64,000 bases of DNA from Paraphysomonas bandaiensis (taxonomy: Eukaryota > Chrysophyceae), in the NCBI GenBank assembly GCA_965644295.1, contig CBFFRP010000215.1, forward strand, positions 95,532 through 159,531, in the 5' to 3' direction. Shown here piece after piece: positions 23,476 to 34,544 of the stretch; positions within the stretch are counted from its first letter, which is position 1, and each line of letters opens with the position of its first letter. A program made the translations under genes and the position numbers. Below the pieces are notes generated by a model, which saw nothing but the letters and a program-made list of their open reading frames with translations, was not told the origin of the DNA and did no database searches.

Positions 23476-23988
23476 ATGGTAGAGGAAAATTATTTGTAGC
23501 TAATATTGAAGAGCTACAATTACGTGAGCAACAAGTATCAGAAGCTCAGCGTTTGAGGTCTGTTAGTCTGTTATATATACACATTACTGTAGTGAATGTC
23601 TGATTATTTAGCAATAGGCGTTGAGACCTTGCATATTACTGTATATAGTATTCTAATATTATGTATATTTATTATATAATAGAGCTCAACGTCGAGCGGA
23701 ATCAGATGACGAAGATAGTGATGATGTGGATATGGGAGAGAATATTGACGAATTAGTTGAATTCGAGAGAGCCACACGATTAGAAGCCAAAAAGGTAATA
23801 CACTCATTAGTATGACATTCTATATTTTATATGAAAGTTTTATATGTACTGTATATTACACTGTTATAGATATGCCTAATATTTTGTCATGTTTGGTACA
23901 GCAAGCAGAGGAGGAGCCAGTAGTTAGCCAATATCACAGCAGTGAAATATACGTTTACTCTATAACACTATTCGACATTCCGCAGTAA
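23476..23988 (+). CDS. small acidic protein or gene relic, possibly PP28/PDAP1-like
   Basis: Three exon-like pieces join in frame: about 23476-23555, 23682-23793 and 23902-23988 (stop). They encode GRGKLFVANIEELQLREQQ, then an acidic AESDDEDSDDVDMGENI block, then DELVEFERATRLEAKKQAEEE and a short tail. The order (GRGK, a charged helix, an acidic Ser/Asp/Glu block, then an I-x-E-L-V-E-F-E-x-x-x-R stretch) loosely resembles the PP28 domain of PDAP1-type phosphoproteins. The usual long Lys/Arg-rich C-terminal helix is missing, and no start codon is visible in the first piece. It may therefore be a decayed copy or an incomplete model. Confidence 0.35.
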
Positions 23989-24199
23989 ATATTATTAGTC
24001 TACTTCTCTAAACAAATACATCGTTCCGTAGAAGACATCGATTGACATACTGAATATGATTATAATTGAATTTTTAAACTTACAAATGAACGGGCAATTT
24101 GTTACATCGCACGACAAGCCTACAAATTCCCACTGAACACTATGATAACGTTAAAACACGAAGGAAAGAGCCTAATAAACGGGATCCATCTTCATTTTT

Positions 24200-26121
24200 C
24201 TATACGCAATGTTTTAAAGATTCTTGCGCGAAGTACTTAACATCTTTATCCTTGTCGTTCTCCAATTCCGACAGCACTGGCTTAATCTGCGCAATAACTG
24301 CAGCACTAGTTTCGCCGGTGATGCGTTTGCAGGCCTCCCCGAGAATGATCGCCACCGCCAAGCGCACATTCGCCACCACATCAGATGCTGCACCGAGAAG
24401 GAGGCCTACTATCTGGCCCTGAAATCGTTCTGAGAGATCCGCAGCGAGTAGGCTGCGAAGAGCCGTGAGCATGGTAAGACGGAAAAGGTACTCCTCCTCG
24501 GCCATGCTATTGACAGTTGGGAATATTTTTTCGAATACCCAAGCAGCAGTCCCAGCCTCACACATTTGAGGAAGAGTCGTAGCAGTCGCTAGGCGCACTT
24601 CCGCTACACCATCCTTGAATGTGTCAAGGAAGGGAGCTCGAAAGTTATCATCAAAGAATTCGGTGCCCATGTGTTTTATCACCGAAGGCATCGCTAGAGT
24701 GATCTGGCGTCTCACACGCCAGTTTTCGTCACTGTAGAGGTTCTTGATGCAAGGTGTTAGACGCTGAAAGAGAGTTGGTACCTCAGAAGCGAGGACTCCA
24801 ACTTTAAGAAGAACTCTGAGTTTCACAGATGGATCCTCGTCCTCCAAGCATTTTACCACGATGTCACTCATATGTTGTGCTACCGCTTCGGGGCCGACCT
24901 TGGCTGCAACATCCACACACATGTCCGCCAGAGCCTTTCTGACGGCTACGCAAACATAATATCAGCACAATGTGCCGCACAGATGAATTACATACCTGGA
25001 GTTGCATCCTGCGACAACTGAACTGCAGTTGGGACAACTTCTGTAAGGAATGCATCGGCTCCGACAATTTCAATGAAAGCCAGTGCAGATTCACAGGCTA
25101 GAGAACGCACATCCGCTTCCGAATCCTGCAAGAGATGCACAAAGCTCGGGAATATTTCAGCTGTAACGTATTCAGCTGGGAAACATGAGGCAAACACACC
25201 GTACTCATTAACGATGGCGAGTCGAACCTTCCACGAGTTATCATCAACAGCGGCTTTCACAAGTGGTCCAACCTCTCCTACTACAGGAGCCATTACATTA
25301 CTCTCTGTTAGGGTCTTGCAGTAGCTAACGTAGCTCTGCACGGCAAGGATGCGTACAGTCTGATGCTCATCAGGGCTGCTTAAACTCTTTAGGAGTTCCA
25401 AGAACTCGGCTGACTGCGCGCTGGGCTCAGCCAGCTTCACCACCTTAGGGAAGGCAAGTGCAGCAGCTCGGCGCACAATTGCCATATCATCACGGCAGAG
25501 ACCAAAATATATGTCTTGCACAGCAGCCCGGTCCCCCGAATTTACAGCAACGCGATAGATCTCGTCAATCATTTGACAGGCCGATACACGTGGGTAAAAC
25601 ACCTCCCCTGCCTCCTCACCACATAGACGCTTAAGCATACTTATAAACGCTTGGGCACTAGTACTATGTGCATTTGGATCTATCTGGGCCAGTATTCTAC
25701 ATGCAGAGGCAGAGGCGGCTGATCGCACAACCGTTTCTTCTATACAACACAGTGCCTCGATGATAGGGACTACCAAATGAGCATATTCTGGGCCACCAAT
25801 AAACGAAAGTATATCGCCAATCTTTCTGCCCAAGGCAAGGATCACTTGGTCCATATCCATTAACTTTGCTGTAGTACAAAAACATTATGTCTGAGAGAGG
25901 GTATATGAGCATACATACTCTGTAAATAAGGCAGCATGTCGCTTCGAACTTTCTCCGGAGTCATGAGGGCTGCCACTAGACATAAATTAGACATAGCTTC
26001 AGTGCGTATAACAATTTCGGCATGTGAGGTTTCTTGCTTGAAGAACTCGAATGTGGACTGGTCGCCTATATATCAATGAATAAGCCACACACTCGAGTCA
26101 TATATCAGCCCACGTACCCAT
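24200..26121 (-). CDS. PPP2R1A: PP2A 65-kDa scaffold subunit A (HEAT-repeat protein)
   Basis: Four exons, 26121-26118, 26065-25919, 25868-24996 and 24945-24200, are separated by introns of 50-52 nt and join exactly in frame to give 589 residues, the same length as the human A-alpha subunit. The protein is a run of HEAT repeats. Recognisable signatures include LSFIGGPEYAHLVVP, CIEETVVRSAASAS, DMAIVRRAAALAFPKV, DNSWKVRLAIVNEYG and DENWRVRRQITLAMP, with the conserved inter-helix Arg/Val pattern of PP2A-A. It scaffolds the catalytic C and regulatory B subunits of protein phosphatase 2A in cytoplasm and nucleus. The first coding exon holds only ATG plus one base; the frame upstream of it is closed by TAA, which supports this start. 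The gene is divergent from RPS11. Confidence 0.95.
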
Positions 26122-26642
26122 ACTAAATAGATTATTATTGCTTTCCAAAGCGTAATATTATTGAATAGAAAGTTTCTCTGCAACCTTCACAGTCTGGAGT
26201 CCAAGTGAGAGCAATGAGACAGATAGACCGATCGCTGGAGAGGTGGTTAAGTTATACCTGCATATGTCATCTCTACGGACTAGATCTGCATACACATATA
26301 CACAACTCACACAAAAAAAAAACATATCGACTGAACCTGAAAAATAGTATCTCAAAGGGTCGGCAAACGGTTTCACACCGAACCATATATAGTACAGCTC
26401 ATGATATGTAGTACTGCTGTATGTCTGTGTACTGCTCTACATACAGAAGTAGGTACGTATATACATATACCTCTAGGTACGTATTCATCGTACCTTTTTT
26501 CTATCTCAAACTGAAAAGTGTCGCCTGAAGATATAGCGTTTACTTGGCTGGCAAAACGAAACATAGTATCAGTAAGAGGAGGAGAGCAGGATAAGGCCAG
26601 CAAATTAATTACCTATTAAGGTTGCATTAAATTGGCTGTATT
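26122..26642. promoter_or_regulatory. shared upstream region of PP2A-A and RPS11
   Basis: A 521-bp interval lies between the start codons of two outward-facing, broadly expressed genes. It contains a poly-A tract (about 26313-26322) and ATACGTAC/ATGTAC-rich sequence near 26440-26490. A bidirectional promoter is inferred from layout only. A minus-strand open stretch at 26373-26603 has no recognisable protein and is treated as 5' leader or spacer. Confidence 0.5.
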
Positions 26643-27518
26643 ATGGAGTTCCGTGAGACCGACCAGGTTTGAGTGTCATGTAGTCTTTTTTGTCATTGTG
26701 TTATTATTGTTTGCGTGTGTTAGACCGAGAAGGCCTACCAGAAGCAGGATGCCATTTTCATTGGCAGAAAGCGCGCTTTGGGCAAGAAGACCCGCAAGGT
26801 ATTAATTTATGTACCGTTACATTAATTAATGTCTGATGCAACGTATTTAATATTTCAGGGTATGAGATACTTCAAGTCCATTGGGCTTGGGTTCAAGACC
26901 CCTAAGTCTGCCATTGAGGGCACCTACGTTGACAAGAAATGCCCCTTCACTGGAAATGTGTCTATCCGTGGCCGTATCCTTAAGGGAATTGTTATTTCCA
27001 ACAAAATGAAGAGAACCATTGTTATCCGCCGTGATTACCTTCAATACGTCAAGAAATACAGAAGGTGTGTATATGTGTGTGGCTACTTGTTGTGGAACAG
27101 AAGGGGTTCAAGCTCTTAGTATGTATTCCCCAGAGAGAACTATATAGCGCTTGTTTCATGATTGCACATTTTTCATTGTGTTTCTTTTTGTTCTTTGTTT
27201 ATTGCGATTGAAAATATTAGTCACCATTCCGCAAATTTTTCGTATTAGTTTGATCGTGTCTTACATATAATGTGTATTTAGATTCGAGAAGAGGCACTCT
27301 AACATGTCCGTTCACTGCTCTCCTTGCTTCCAGAACGTCACTGAGGGAGATGTTGTGACTGTCGGTCAGTGCAGACCTCTTGCGAAGACAGTTAAGTTCA
27401 ACGTCCTCGACCACCAGCCTACTGCCAACAAGGTTAGTGAAACACCTCAAACAGCTTTAACAATTAACTGTATATTTTGCAGTCTCAGAACGTTAAGAAA
27501 ATCTTCCGTGTGTTTTAA
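26643..27518 (+). CDS. RPS11: 40S ribosomal protein S11 (uS17)
   Basis: Five exons, 26643-26666, 26724-26798, 26859-27064, 27282-27432 and 27483-27518, join in frame to give 163 residues. The sequence is a strong match to eukaryotic uS17/S11: TEKAYQKQ near the N-terminus, then [62 protein letters not shown], and [20 protein letters not shown]. It is a structural protein of the small ribosomal subunit, binding 18S rRNA near the base of the body. The loop before IGLGFK is shorter than in the human protein. The split codon at 27064/27282 restores the conserved R-F-E-K, confirming that intron. Confidence 0.97.
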
Positions 27519-27812
27519 TTGTACACAATGCCAAATTCATCGGCGGTCAACTCAGCGACTAATAAATAGCCAATTTACTTCCTATATTATATCTTTTTTT
27601 ATACCGTTGCAGCTTTGTGAACGGTAGTGTTTTAGTAATCCCCCCCCCACATCATGGCTATGCTTGGTTTAATGTACGAACAACATGTTATATAATTTTA
27701 ACCGGAGCGTGTAAAGCGTATGCATATATAACCCTATATAGTACTGATTACTGATGCTAGAGCTAATATTACGACTGTGAAATGAATACTATGTAACAAT
27801 AACTATTACAAA
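27519..27812. other. RPS11 3' flank, no gene seen
   Basis: The spacer after RPS11 includes a run of nine C residues near 27640. No supported feature was found. Confidence 0.4.
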
Positions 27813-28265
27813 CCAGGGCCTGGCAATCATTAATGGTAAGGCCATTATTCTATTAATGATTAAAGGCCATTCGGCATTGGTAATTAAGTATAGAGAATTA
27901 AAATGCCAGTTTGCCCTCATCCGACAGAAGTGCTGGAACTGAGTTTGCACATCTGGACAACGCTGAGGTCACCACGAGAGGTCGACTTCGTACTTGGTAC
28001 CTAGGAGTCCAACTACCGCTGCTTGCAAAGTTGATTAAGAAATCTAAGCGTAAAAACATGTATCCATATCATCTGGAACCATTGTTATTCCTACTAGCCA
28101 GTTACATGTTGTTGTGGGATGCCCTCCATGAAGCCCTGTAAGTAGATCCTGATGTTCCAGTGGAGAGCGAGAAGCAAGTAGTTACCATTCCTAGTTTGTT
28201 ATTACATTGGTTTAGTAATTAAGGGAGCACCACAATATCTACTTAGGTATTAATGGACCATTAAT
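27813..28265 (+). mobile_element. hAT-family transposon remnant, copy B
   Basis: The left end CAGGGCCTGGCAA at about 27814 is followed by repeated CCATTAATGG-like words. The interior near 28030-28140 encodes RKNMYPYHLEPLLFLLASYM, then LLWDALHEAL, matching the end of the hAT C-terminal dimerisation domain (R-N-x-L...LE-x-L-L-F-L...N...W). A terminal-type TTAATGG block follows near 28250. The same interior occurs inverted at 34.6-35.0 kb. Only the C-terminal part of a transposase remains, so the element is inactive. Confidence 0.6.
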
Positions 28266-28393
28266 GGGACATTTTTAATTATTTCAAACATTACGAATCA
28301 GGTATTTCAATTCTCCAGTATGTTTTATTTTTCTGGCTCTAAGTTTCTGCTGATAACAAGCAAAGTTGCCACAATTATCCTGAAAACTGAAAA

Positions 28394-28465
28394 CCAGGGC
28401 TTGGTAACCAATAATGTCCCACTAATGGTATTCCAGTTCCCGGCAATTATAATGGCATTCAGCAC
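28394..28465 (+). mobile_element. isolated hAT end (TIR plus subterminal repeat)
   Basis: AGGGCTTGGTAACCAATAAT with CACTAATGG, then TTCCCGGCAATTATAATGGC, reproduces the left-end arrangement seen at 34407 and 35.9 kb. No interior follows. Confidence 0.5.
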
Positions 28466-29348
28466 TTATGTACTACGCCATATATATATAGTTCACAACA
28501 CAACCAATATATAACGGCAAAAGGCAACACAAACTCTGATGTAATCTTTCAAATTTCACATTTTTATATACTTATACCAACATAATCTGAATTGTCTGTC
28601 GAAGTGCACGGCGAATACTCCACGCGACAATTATCAATAATCATAACTAGAAATAAATCTGGATACTCTTATATATTGTATATTCAAATCATATCATGAA
28701 TAAGGGCCATTTCTTGTACAGAAAATCGTTTAGAAATTCCAAATGTTATAATGACATCTTCTGAAGACGCTACGCTACATTCCTTAAATTGACCATGCCA
28801 TATAACATGGTCTTTGGAATGTATCCACTTGATATAACAACTATACCGTGAGTGCAGTATATGTTGAACCTAGTATCGAACTTGATTTTAAAAGTTTCAC
28901 GTTAAACGCAAGTGTGAGTTGCATAGAAGTACGAATGAATGCAAGCAATGTTACTGAAATATACCATCTCGTGCGAGAATCACCCAAGTAAAAACAATTG
29001 TACATTTATCTTCCTCTCTTCCGCCACTGATACATAGGTTTCCACTGATACAAAGACACGACAGCACTAACTGCTCACATAAAGATAGAAGCGAACAAAA
29101 ATAGGATCATTAGCACTGAAGAAACACCCCCACTATCCCTTACCAGTAATGCCTTCTGTAAAACATTAGAAGACAGAGGCTCATATATATCGGCCACATT
29201 ATCATATGTTCGGTTTAATCATGTCTAACAACATCTAGCTGCTTCAGAACACTATGAACTATTGAGTGATCTGCAAAATCCAGCCATATCCTCCGTCGAA
29301 ATCTTTTTTGTACTCTTTTAGGGTATGTATGTACATGTACAGTATATG
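28466..29348. other. intergenic, no gene seen
   Basis: AT-rich spacer between a hAT end and the TATG microsatellite. A near-inverted pair, GACATCTTCTGAAGACG, near 28752 is too short to interpret. No gene was found. Confidence 0.4.
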
Positions 29349-30043
29349 TTGTATGTATGTATGTACATGTATGTATGTATGTATGTATGTATGTATGTAT
29401 GTATGTATGTATGTATGTATGTATGTATGTATGTATGTATGTATGTATGTATGTATGTATGTATGTATGTATGTATGTATGTATGTATGTATGTATGTAT
29501 GTATGTATGTATGTATGTATGTATGTATGTATGTATGTATGTATGTATGTATGTATGTACATGTATGTACATGTATGTATGTATGTATGTATGTATGTAT
29601 GTATGTATGTATGTATGTATGTATGTATGTATGTATGTATGTATGTATGTATGTATGTATGTTTGTTTGTTTGTATGTATGTATGTATGTATGTATGTAT
29701 GTATGTATGTATGTATGTATGTATGTATGTATGTATGTATGTATGTATGTATGTATGTATGTATGTATGTATGTATGTATGTATGTATGTATGTATGTAT
29801 GTATGTATGTATGTACATGTATGTATGTATGTATGTATGTATGTATGTATGTATGTATGTATGTATGTATGTATGTATGTATGTATATATGTATGCATGT
29901 ATGTATGTATGTATGTATGTATGTATGTATGTATGTATGTATGTATGTATGTATGTATGTATGTATGTATGTATGTATGTATGTATGTATGTATGTATGT
30001 ATGTATGTATGTATGTATGTATGTATGTATGTATGTATGTATG
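29349..30043. repeat. long (TATG)n tetranucleotide microsatellite
   Basis: About 690 bp of TATG repeat, roughly 170 units, with few interruptions: GTACATGT variants near 29362, 29558-29575 and 29813, a GTTTGTTTGTTTG block near 29661, and ATATATGTATGCATG near 29884. Because the unit is 4 nt and lacks stops in all six frames, it creates long spurious open frames (Cys-Met-Tyr-Val or His-Thr-Tyr-Ile repeats). It ends about 82 bp before the NME7 start codon. Confidence 0.98.
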
Positions 30044-30125
30044 TGTAGTTTCAGTTTCATGGCATGGAGGGAGTATTAAAGAAGTCGGGAGTCTTTCTAC
30101 TATACTATCAATATAGGGGCTCAAC

Positions 30126-31892
30126 ATGGCTAGCGTAAGTACAGAGGTATGGCAGTTTGTGGTCGAATGGTACGACCCCATGCCACAACTCAAGAAAAAG
30201 TTTATATTAAAATATTTCGTTGAGAAGCATTTGGTTGAAATGATCGATATAAAAAACAAGAAGGTATTCCTTAAGAAGTCTCCATGTCCGCCTGAAATAA
30301 CCCCAAATGATCTATTCATTGGCTCTAAAGTATTAATATTATCTAGAGAGTTAGATATTGTCGACTATGCGGACTCGTATACTAAATCTGTACTATGCAA
30401 ACAATTACAGCCATCTGTTGCCATTCTCTCATCTTCCTGTGCTTCGTATTGGGGTCGATTTTGTGATAAGATATCTTCAGTTGTTCAAGTGAAGAGTATT
30501 AGGACTGTGTTCATGTCAGATATGGCGGCCGAAGATACATGTAATATTTTAAATATACCTGCGCGAGTCAGGTGAGTTGATACCACTATTGTCTACTAGA
30601 TAGAGTATGAGTTTGATTATTATTCATAATACAGCTCCATGATAGAATAGCACCATAATATTTTGAAACATGAGTCGTACTTTGCGTGGAATGTATCTGT
30701 AAAATGACAATCTGTTTACTGGATGGATCCATAGGAGGGATTTGTTAGAAGGGACGTGCTTGATCATTAATATTCAAGGAGAAGACGGTGTACACAAACT
30801 CGAAACAATGTATGATGCTGTTTTTATGTGGAGCATAAGACCTGTGTTGGTTAACTCTCAGATCTATGTACCGTATTCTTTACCTCGCATGACTATCTTT
30901 ATGACTATAGTATTGCTATTCGTTATTCCTGAAGTTAACACAACACATAGATGTCACCAGTTGATGATGGACTTGAGCTTAAAGGACTCTCAATGTGTTA
31001 TCCCTAGTAATGGGAGTCAAGTTAATGATCTCACGGAATTATTCAATGGAGATGGTGCGTTGTTATGCTTGCTTTGAACTATATGCTATCTAGTATATGA
31101 TATGAATACACTATACGCCCAAGTACTTGCACTTCACAGTGATGGACTATGCTGATGGTTGTTGTTTATCTGTGGTGATGGTATTCAAATTTTCTCTAGG
31201 TGTTTCGGGTACTGCTACTCTTGACTCTTGTACTTGCTGTATCGTGAAACCACATGCGTTTAGAGCTGGGTGAGTTCACTTTGCTTGTTTTCACTGTCCA
31301 ACTCATATTTTTAAATTATTTATGTAGCTTAGCGGGGAAGATTTTGGACAGTATAATTTCTCAAGGCTATGAAATATCTGCTGCCGAGACTCTTCTGTTC
31401 GACAGACCATGTGCAGAGGAATTTCTGGAGGTCTATGATGGTATACACCAGTAACATTGTGCACGTAGATATCCTTACGTAATATGTAGGTGTTGTTCCC
31501 AATTATTCTGACCATGTTGTTGAGTTGGTTTCTGGGCCATGTCTGGCTCTGGAGATACGTGCTGAAGATGCTGTTAACACGTTTAGAGTCACTTGTGGAC
31601 CTTGGGATGTTAACATGGCAAAGGAACTTAGACCAGGTGTTGAATGAAATATATTGTAGTATTTCCAAAGGCTATTAAATGACACTTAATTGAAAATTCT
31701 GGAATATAATGTTTTAGTAGTCGTATACTGAATATCAGTGTGTTGATTCAAGTAATTTACGTTCATATAGGGACACTGCGAGCTGTATTTGGAAAAGATA
31801 ACATCCGCAATGCTGTACACTGTACTGATCTATCTGTGGATGGGGTTACAGAGTGTGAGTACTGCTTCAGGCTCATGGAAAGAAAGCTTTGA
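30126..31892 (+). CDS. NME7: NME7-like nucleoside diphosphate kinase 7
   Basis: Exons 30126-30571, 30735-31054, 31200-31269, 31328-31440, 31490-31636 and 31771-31892 join in frame to give 405 residues (human NME7 has 376). The N-terminus is a DM10 domain (VVEWYDPMPQLKKKFILKYF, then DIKNKKVFLKKS, DLFIGSKVLILSRELDIVDYADSYT). The first NDK domain is badly eroded: the expected ALIKPDA is AILSSSC and the NxxH catalytic loop is not recognisable. The second NDK domain is intact: CTCCIVKPHAFRAG, LAGKILDSIISQGYEISA, LRPGTLRAVFGKDN, then NAVHCTD with the catalytic His. NME7 is linked to cilia (a doublet-microtubule inner protein) and to the gamma-tubulin ring complex. The exact splicing inside 30830-30960 is uncertain. 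Confidence 0.85.
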
Positions 31893-32285
31893 AATAATAT
31901 ATTTCAATAGTAGCGAGCAAGAGTAGAACGTACAAAGGAAGTTCTGACATTGTGCAAAAATATTTGGATATAGTATAGTATGTTGGTTGAGCGTGTAGTA
32001 ACATTTCTACTAATATTTGGTATAATATTAATACATCTAGTACTAGTACATTCTCAGAGTGGAAGTAGTACGTATCAAGTGCTGTGCATAACAGGGGACG
32101 GCAACAATATATTGATTGGAGCGGCCATAAATTTAGATATTGTTGCTGCTAACGTAGTCACAATATATTACAATCAAAAAGTCATATACCGAAGCTTCTT
32201 AATAAGTCCATGTATATAAATACATATCCGGAAAAGGAGAAAAATTCTATTTTTTAAGTTTAATAGCTTTGATGTTTAATAGCTG
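31893..32285. other. intergenic with one doubtful small open frame
   Basis: An ATG at 31980 opens a 79-codon frame (to 32219) whose first 28 residues are hydrophobic like a signal anchor (TFLLIFGIILIHLVLVHS). Nothing else supports it as a gene; the region is repeat-rich. Confidence 0.2.
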
Positions 32286-32289
32286 AAAT

Positions 32290-32890
32290 GTGGAAATATT
32301 TACAGCTGTTTTTTGGAGTCCGGTTCAAGGTGAACTAAACAAGCACGAGTGCAAGATTTGTGACAACAAAATAGTAAGAATGGCTACAACAATTTGAAGA
32401 ATCATATATTAGGATTCATCATAATATAAGGTAGTATATAATGTTCAATGAAATATATCATGAACTGAATTAATGATATATAGTTGAAGATATTTGATCG
32501 TCATCATAATGATCGTCGTGGTCAGTTATACTTCTTCTAACTATTCTGCTGTGAATGATAGTTATATTCTTTCCTATAATATGTGCATTACGTTCTAATA
32601 ATCACAACATTCTTCTTACTATTACTAAAAGCTAAAATCTGCATTTCACACACCATCACATGATGACTGGAGAGAAGTATTTATGGGCTGTATGCACCAA
32701 TATTTCCGTGGACACTTTCGTTATTCAACCTTCAGATAAAGCAAAGAAACTTTATGAGTGGGCAAGAGGAATTGTTGATGAGAATCTTTCAATTAGTTTC
32801 AGTGATAAGGGGGTAAGTATAAAGAAGTCTTGTTTGGGTAAATAACTGCAACTACACTTAAACGTATTATTGAGACAGTTGAAGCTGAAG
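32290..32890 (+). mobile_element. degraded hAT-like fragment with BED-type zinc finger relic
   Basis: Near 32310-32420 the translated pieces read FFWSPVQGELNKHECKICDN, then KIVRMATT and, after a frame shift, NLKNHILG. This has the shape of a BED zinc finger (W/F...C-x2-C...T-x-L-x-x-H). A second open piece at 32660-32845 (TGEKYLWAVCTNISVDTFVI...) may be from the same element but matches nothing I recognise. Stops and shifts show that it is dead. Confidence 0.35.
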
Positions 32891-33094
32891 GTACGTGATA
32901 TCATTAAATGGACAGTTGGTACACGGACTGAACTTGATATATAGTACACTCAACGCTTGAAATTATAAATTAAGATCAACAACACTATCATTCATTGTCA
33001 TTCGACAAATTCATGCTGTCGCAAGTACTAATCATTTTTATACGATTTTAGATATATCACGATTTTATACAGCCAATAGTAAATACATTCAGCT

Positions 33095-33390
33095 TTACAA
33101 TTGTAATATAATCACTATCATAGCATTATTCTTATAATAATACAGTTCACCATTGATGTATTTTAGTATTCTACGAGTAGCGGTAAGATTCGAATACCTT
33201 AGAACTACAGCATTTGATTGCTTACAAAACAGATAATGGGTCAGAGGATGAATACGAGGAAAATTGTGATTAATTAAGCAGTAGACTCTTTGCTTGCGTA
33301 GTGAGTAGTGGGTTTGATATTGTAAACGATTATCACTGTATGAATGAATCCACGCCTGTGTGTACTCACTGACTAATTTCAAAGTTTGAC
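33095..33390 (-). mobile_element. Ty1/copia fragment (reverse transcriptase / RNase H junction)
   Basis: On the minus strand an open frame contains LTATRRILKYINGELYYYKN, resembling the copia stretch (H..A.KRILRYIKGT..YGL.Y) that joins reverse transcriptase to RNase H. The rest is too diverged to align by eye. Direct-repeat-like blocks (GAAATTATAAATTAAGATCA near 32956, GAATTATAAATTATAATCAA near 33448) flank it and could be LTR remains. Confidence 0.4.
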
Positions 33391-33399
33391 ATTACATGA

Positions 33400-34400
33400 G
33401 AAGTATTAACTTAACAACAGAAGGAACTTATACTTTATACTCAATGCTAGAATTATAAATTATAATCAATCAATTTCTCTTATCATTCATCAATTTCGTG
33501 TTGTCTCTACTCTCTACTACCACTCATTTCACGTACGATCTTACTTCGTCACTACAACTTGCATATCGTCACTATATTCCGTTTTACCACTATATACTAT
33601 ACTCAATATACTTATCGTCATTTATTCTCACAGTACGATTAACAAGACTACAACTGTATACAACTGTTATTTAAATCCCTTATAACTACAGCTTTCAATT
33701 GCTCTCATCATATATAACAGAAATCAACAACTAAAACACTAACATATTACAATAGTATTGTTTGGCCGGTCTCATATCTCCATGATGATCAATATTATTG
33801 ATAGAACTCTATTTAACAATAGTATTGCCTAGAAGTTGATGAAGAAACCTGGAGAAACGCTCTAAAACTGGTGAAATTTTGAAAATGTCGATTTATATTG
33901 AGTTTTTGATGCTTTTTGCAATAAATACTGCAGTAGGTGTGAAGGGAACATGTTTTTAAAGACATTTAATAAGTTTTATATTAGTTACAGGCCAAAAATG
34001 TGAGAATGTAACGGCTACACTATACATGATATATGCGTACTATAGTGCTGTGTATCTATGTATAGCAAAGTTCTGATGGCTAATCAAGCGATAATCAACA
34101 GAACTTCTGGCACATTCACTAGTAATAATAGATGCAGAATCAACTGCATCTATATCTACCCACCACTCCTTTTAGTGGGTTTCTCATTATAACCCCACCT
34201 CGGAGTACTGTCACTATTACTGGAAGGGATATGAGGCTTGCCCTAGTGGGCTACATTCAATATTAGGTACATTACACAAACAATCATAATCTTGCGATCT
34301 GATATGTCTGATAGCACTACAGTGGATGATATTTGCAACCCTGTTAGACAGTCCACACTGACTCTTACGTTGCAAACGACTTATAATGTTCTCCATATAC
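33400..34400. other. intergenic repeat-rich spacer
   Basis: AT-rich, with possible LTR debris at 33420-33740 but no open frame of interest. No gene was supported. Confidence 0.35.
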
Positions 34401-34406
34401 CCGTGC

Positions 34407-34508
34407 GCCTGGTAACCGTTAATGGCCCATTAATGGTAGTCCAATTCCCGGCAATTATAATGGCCGTTAATGGCCATTAATGGGCCATTAATGGTTACCA
34501 GGCCCTCT
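34407..34508. mobile_element. 102-bp foldback element with hAT-type ends
   Basis: The left arm GCCTGGTAACCGTTAATGGC continues CCATTAATGG, and the right arm ends CCATTAATGGTTACCAGGCC. They are near-perfect inverted repeats about 30 nt long around a centre containing TTCCCGGCAATTATAATGGC. It looks like a miniature derivative of the hAT copies in this window. Confidence 0.6.
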
Positions 34509-34544
34509 GGGATAGGCAATACTATTATTGCAATACTATTGTTT

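Noticed and set aside
26373-26603. Minus-strand open frame starting near 26603 as an extra N-terminal exon of PP2A-A
   Set aside because: The PP2A-A model already gives the canonical 589 residues, and the frame just upstream of its ATG is closed by a stop.
29215-30319. Long open frames on both strands giving Cys-Met-Tyr-Val or His-Thr-Tyr-Ile repeat proteins
   Set aside because: They are by-products of the stop-free TATG repeat in all frames.
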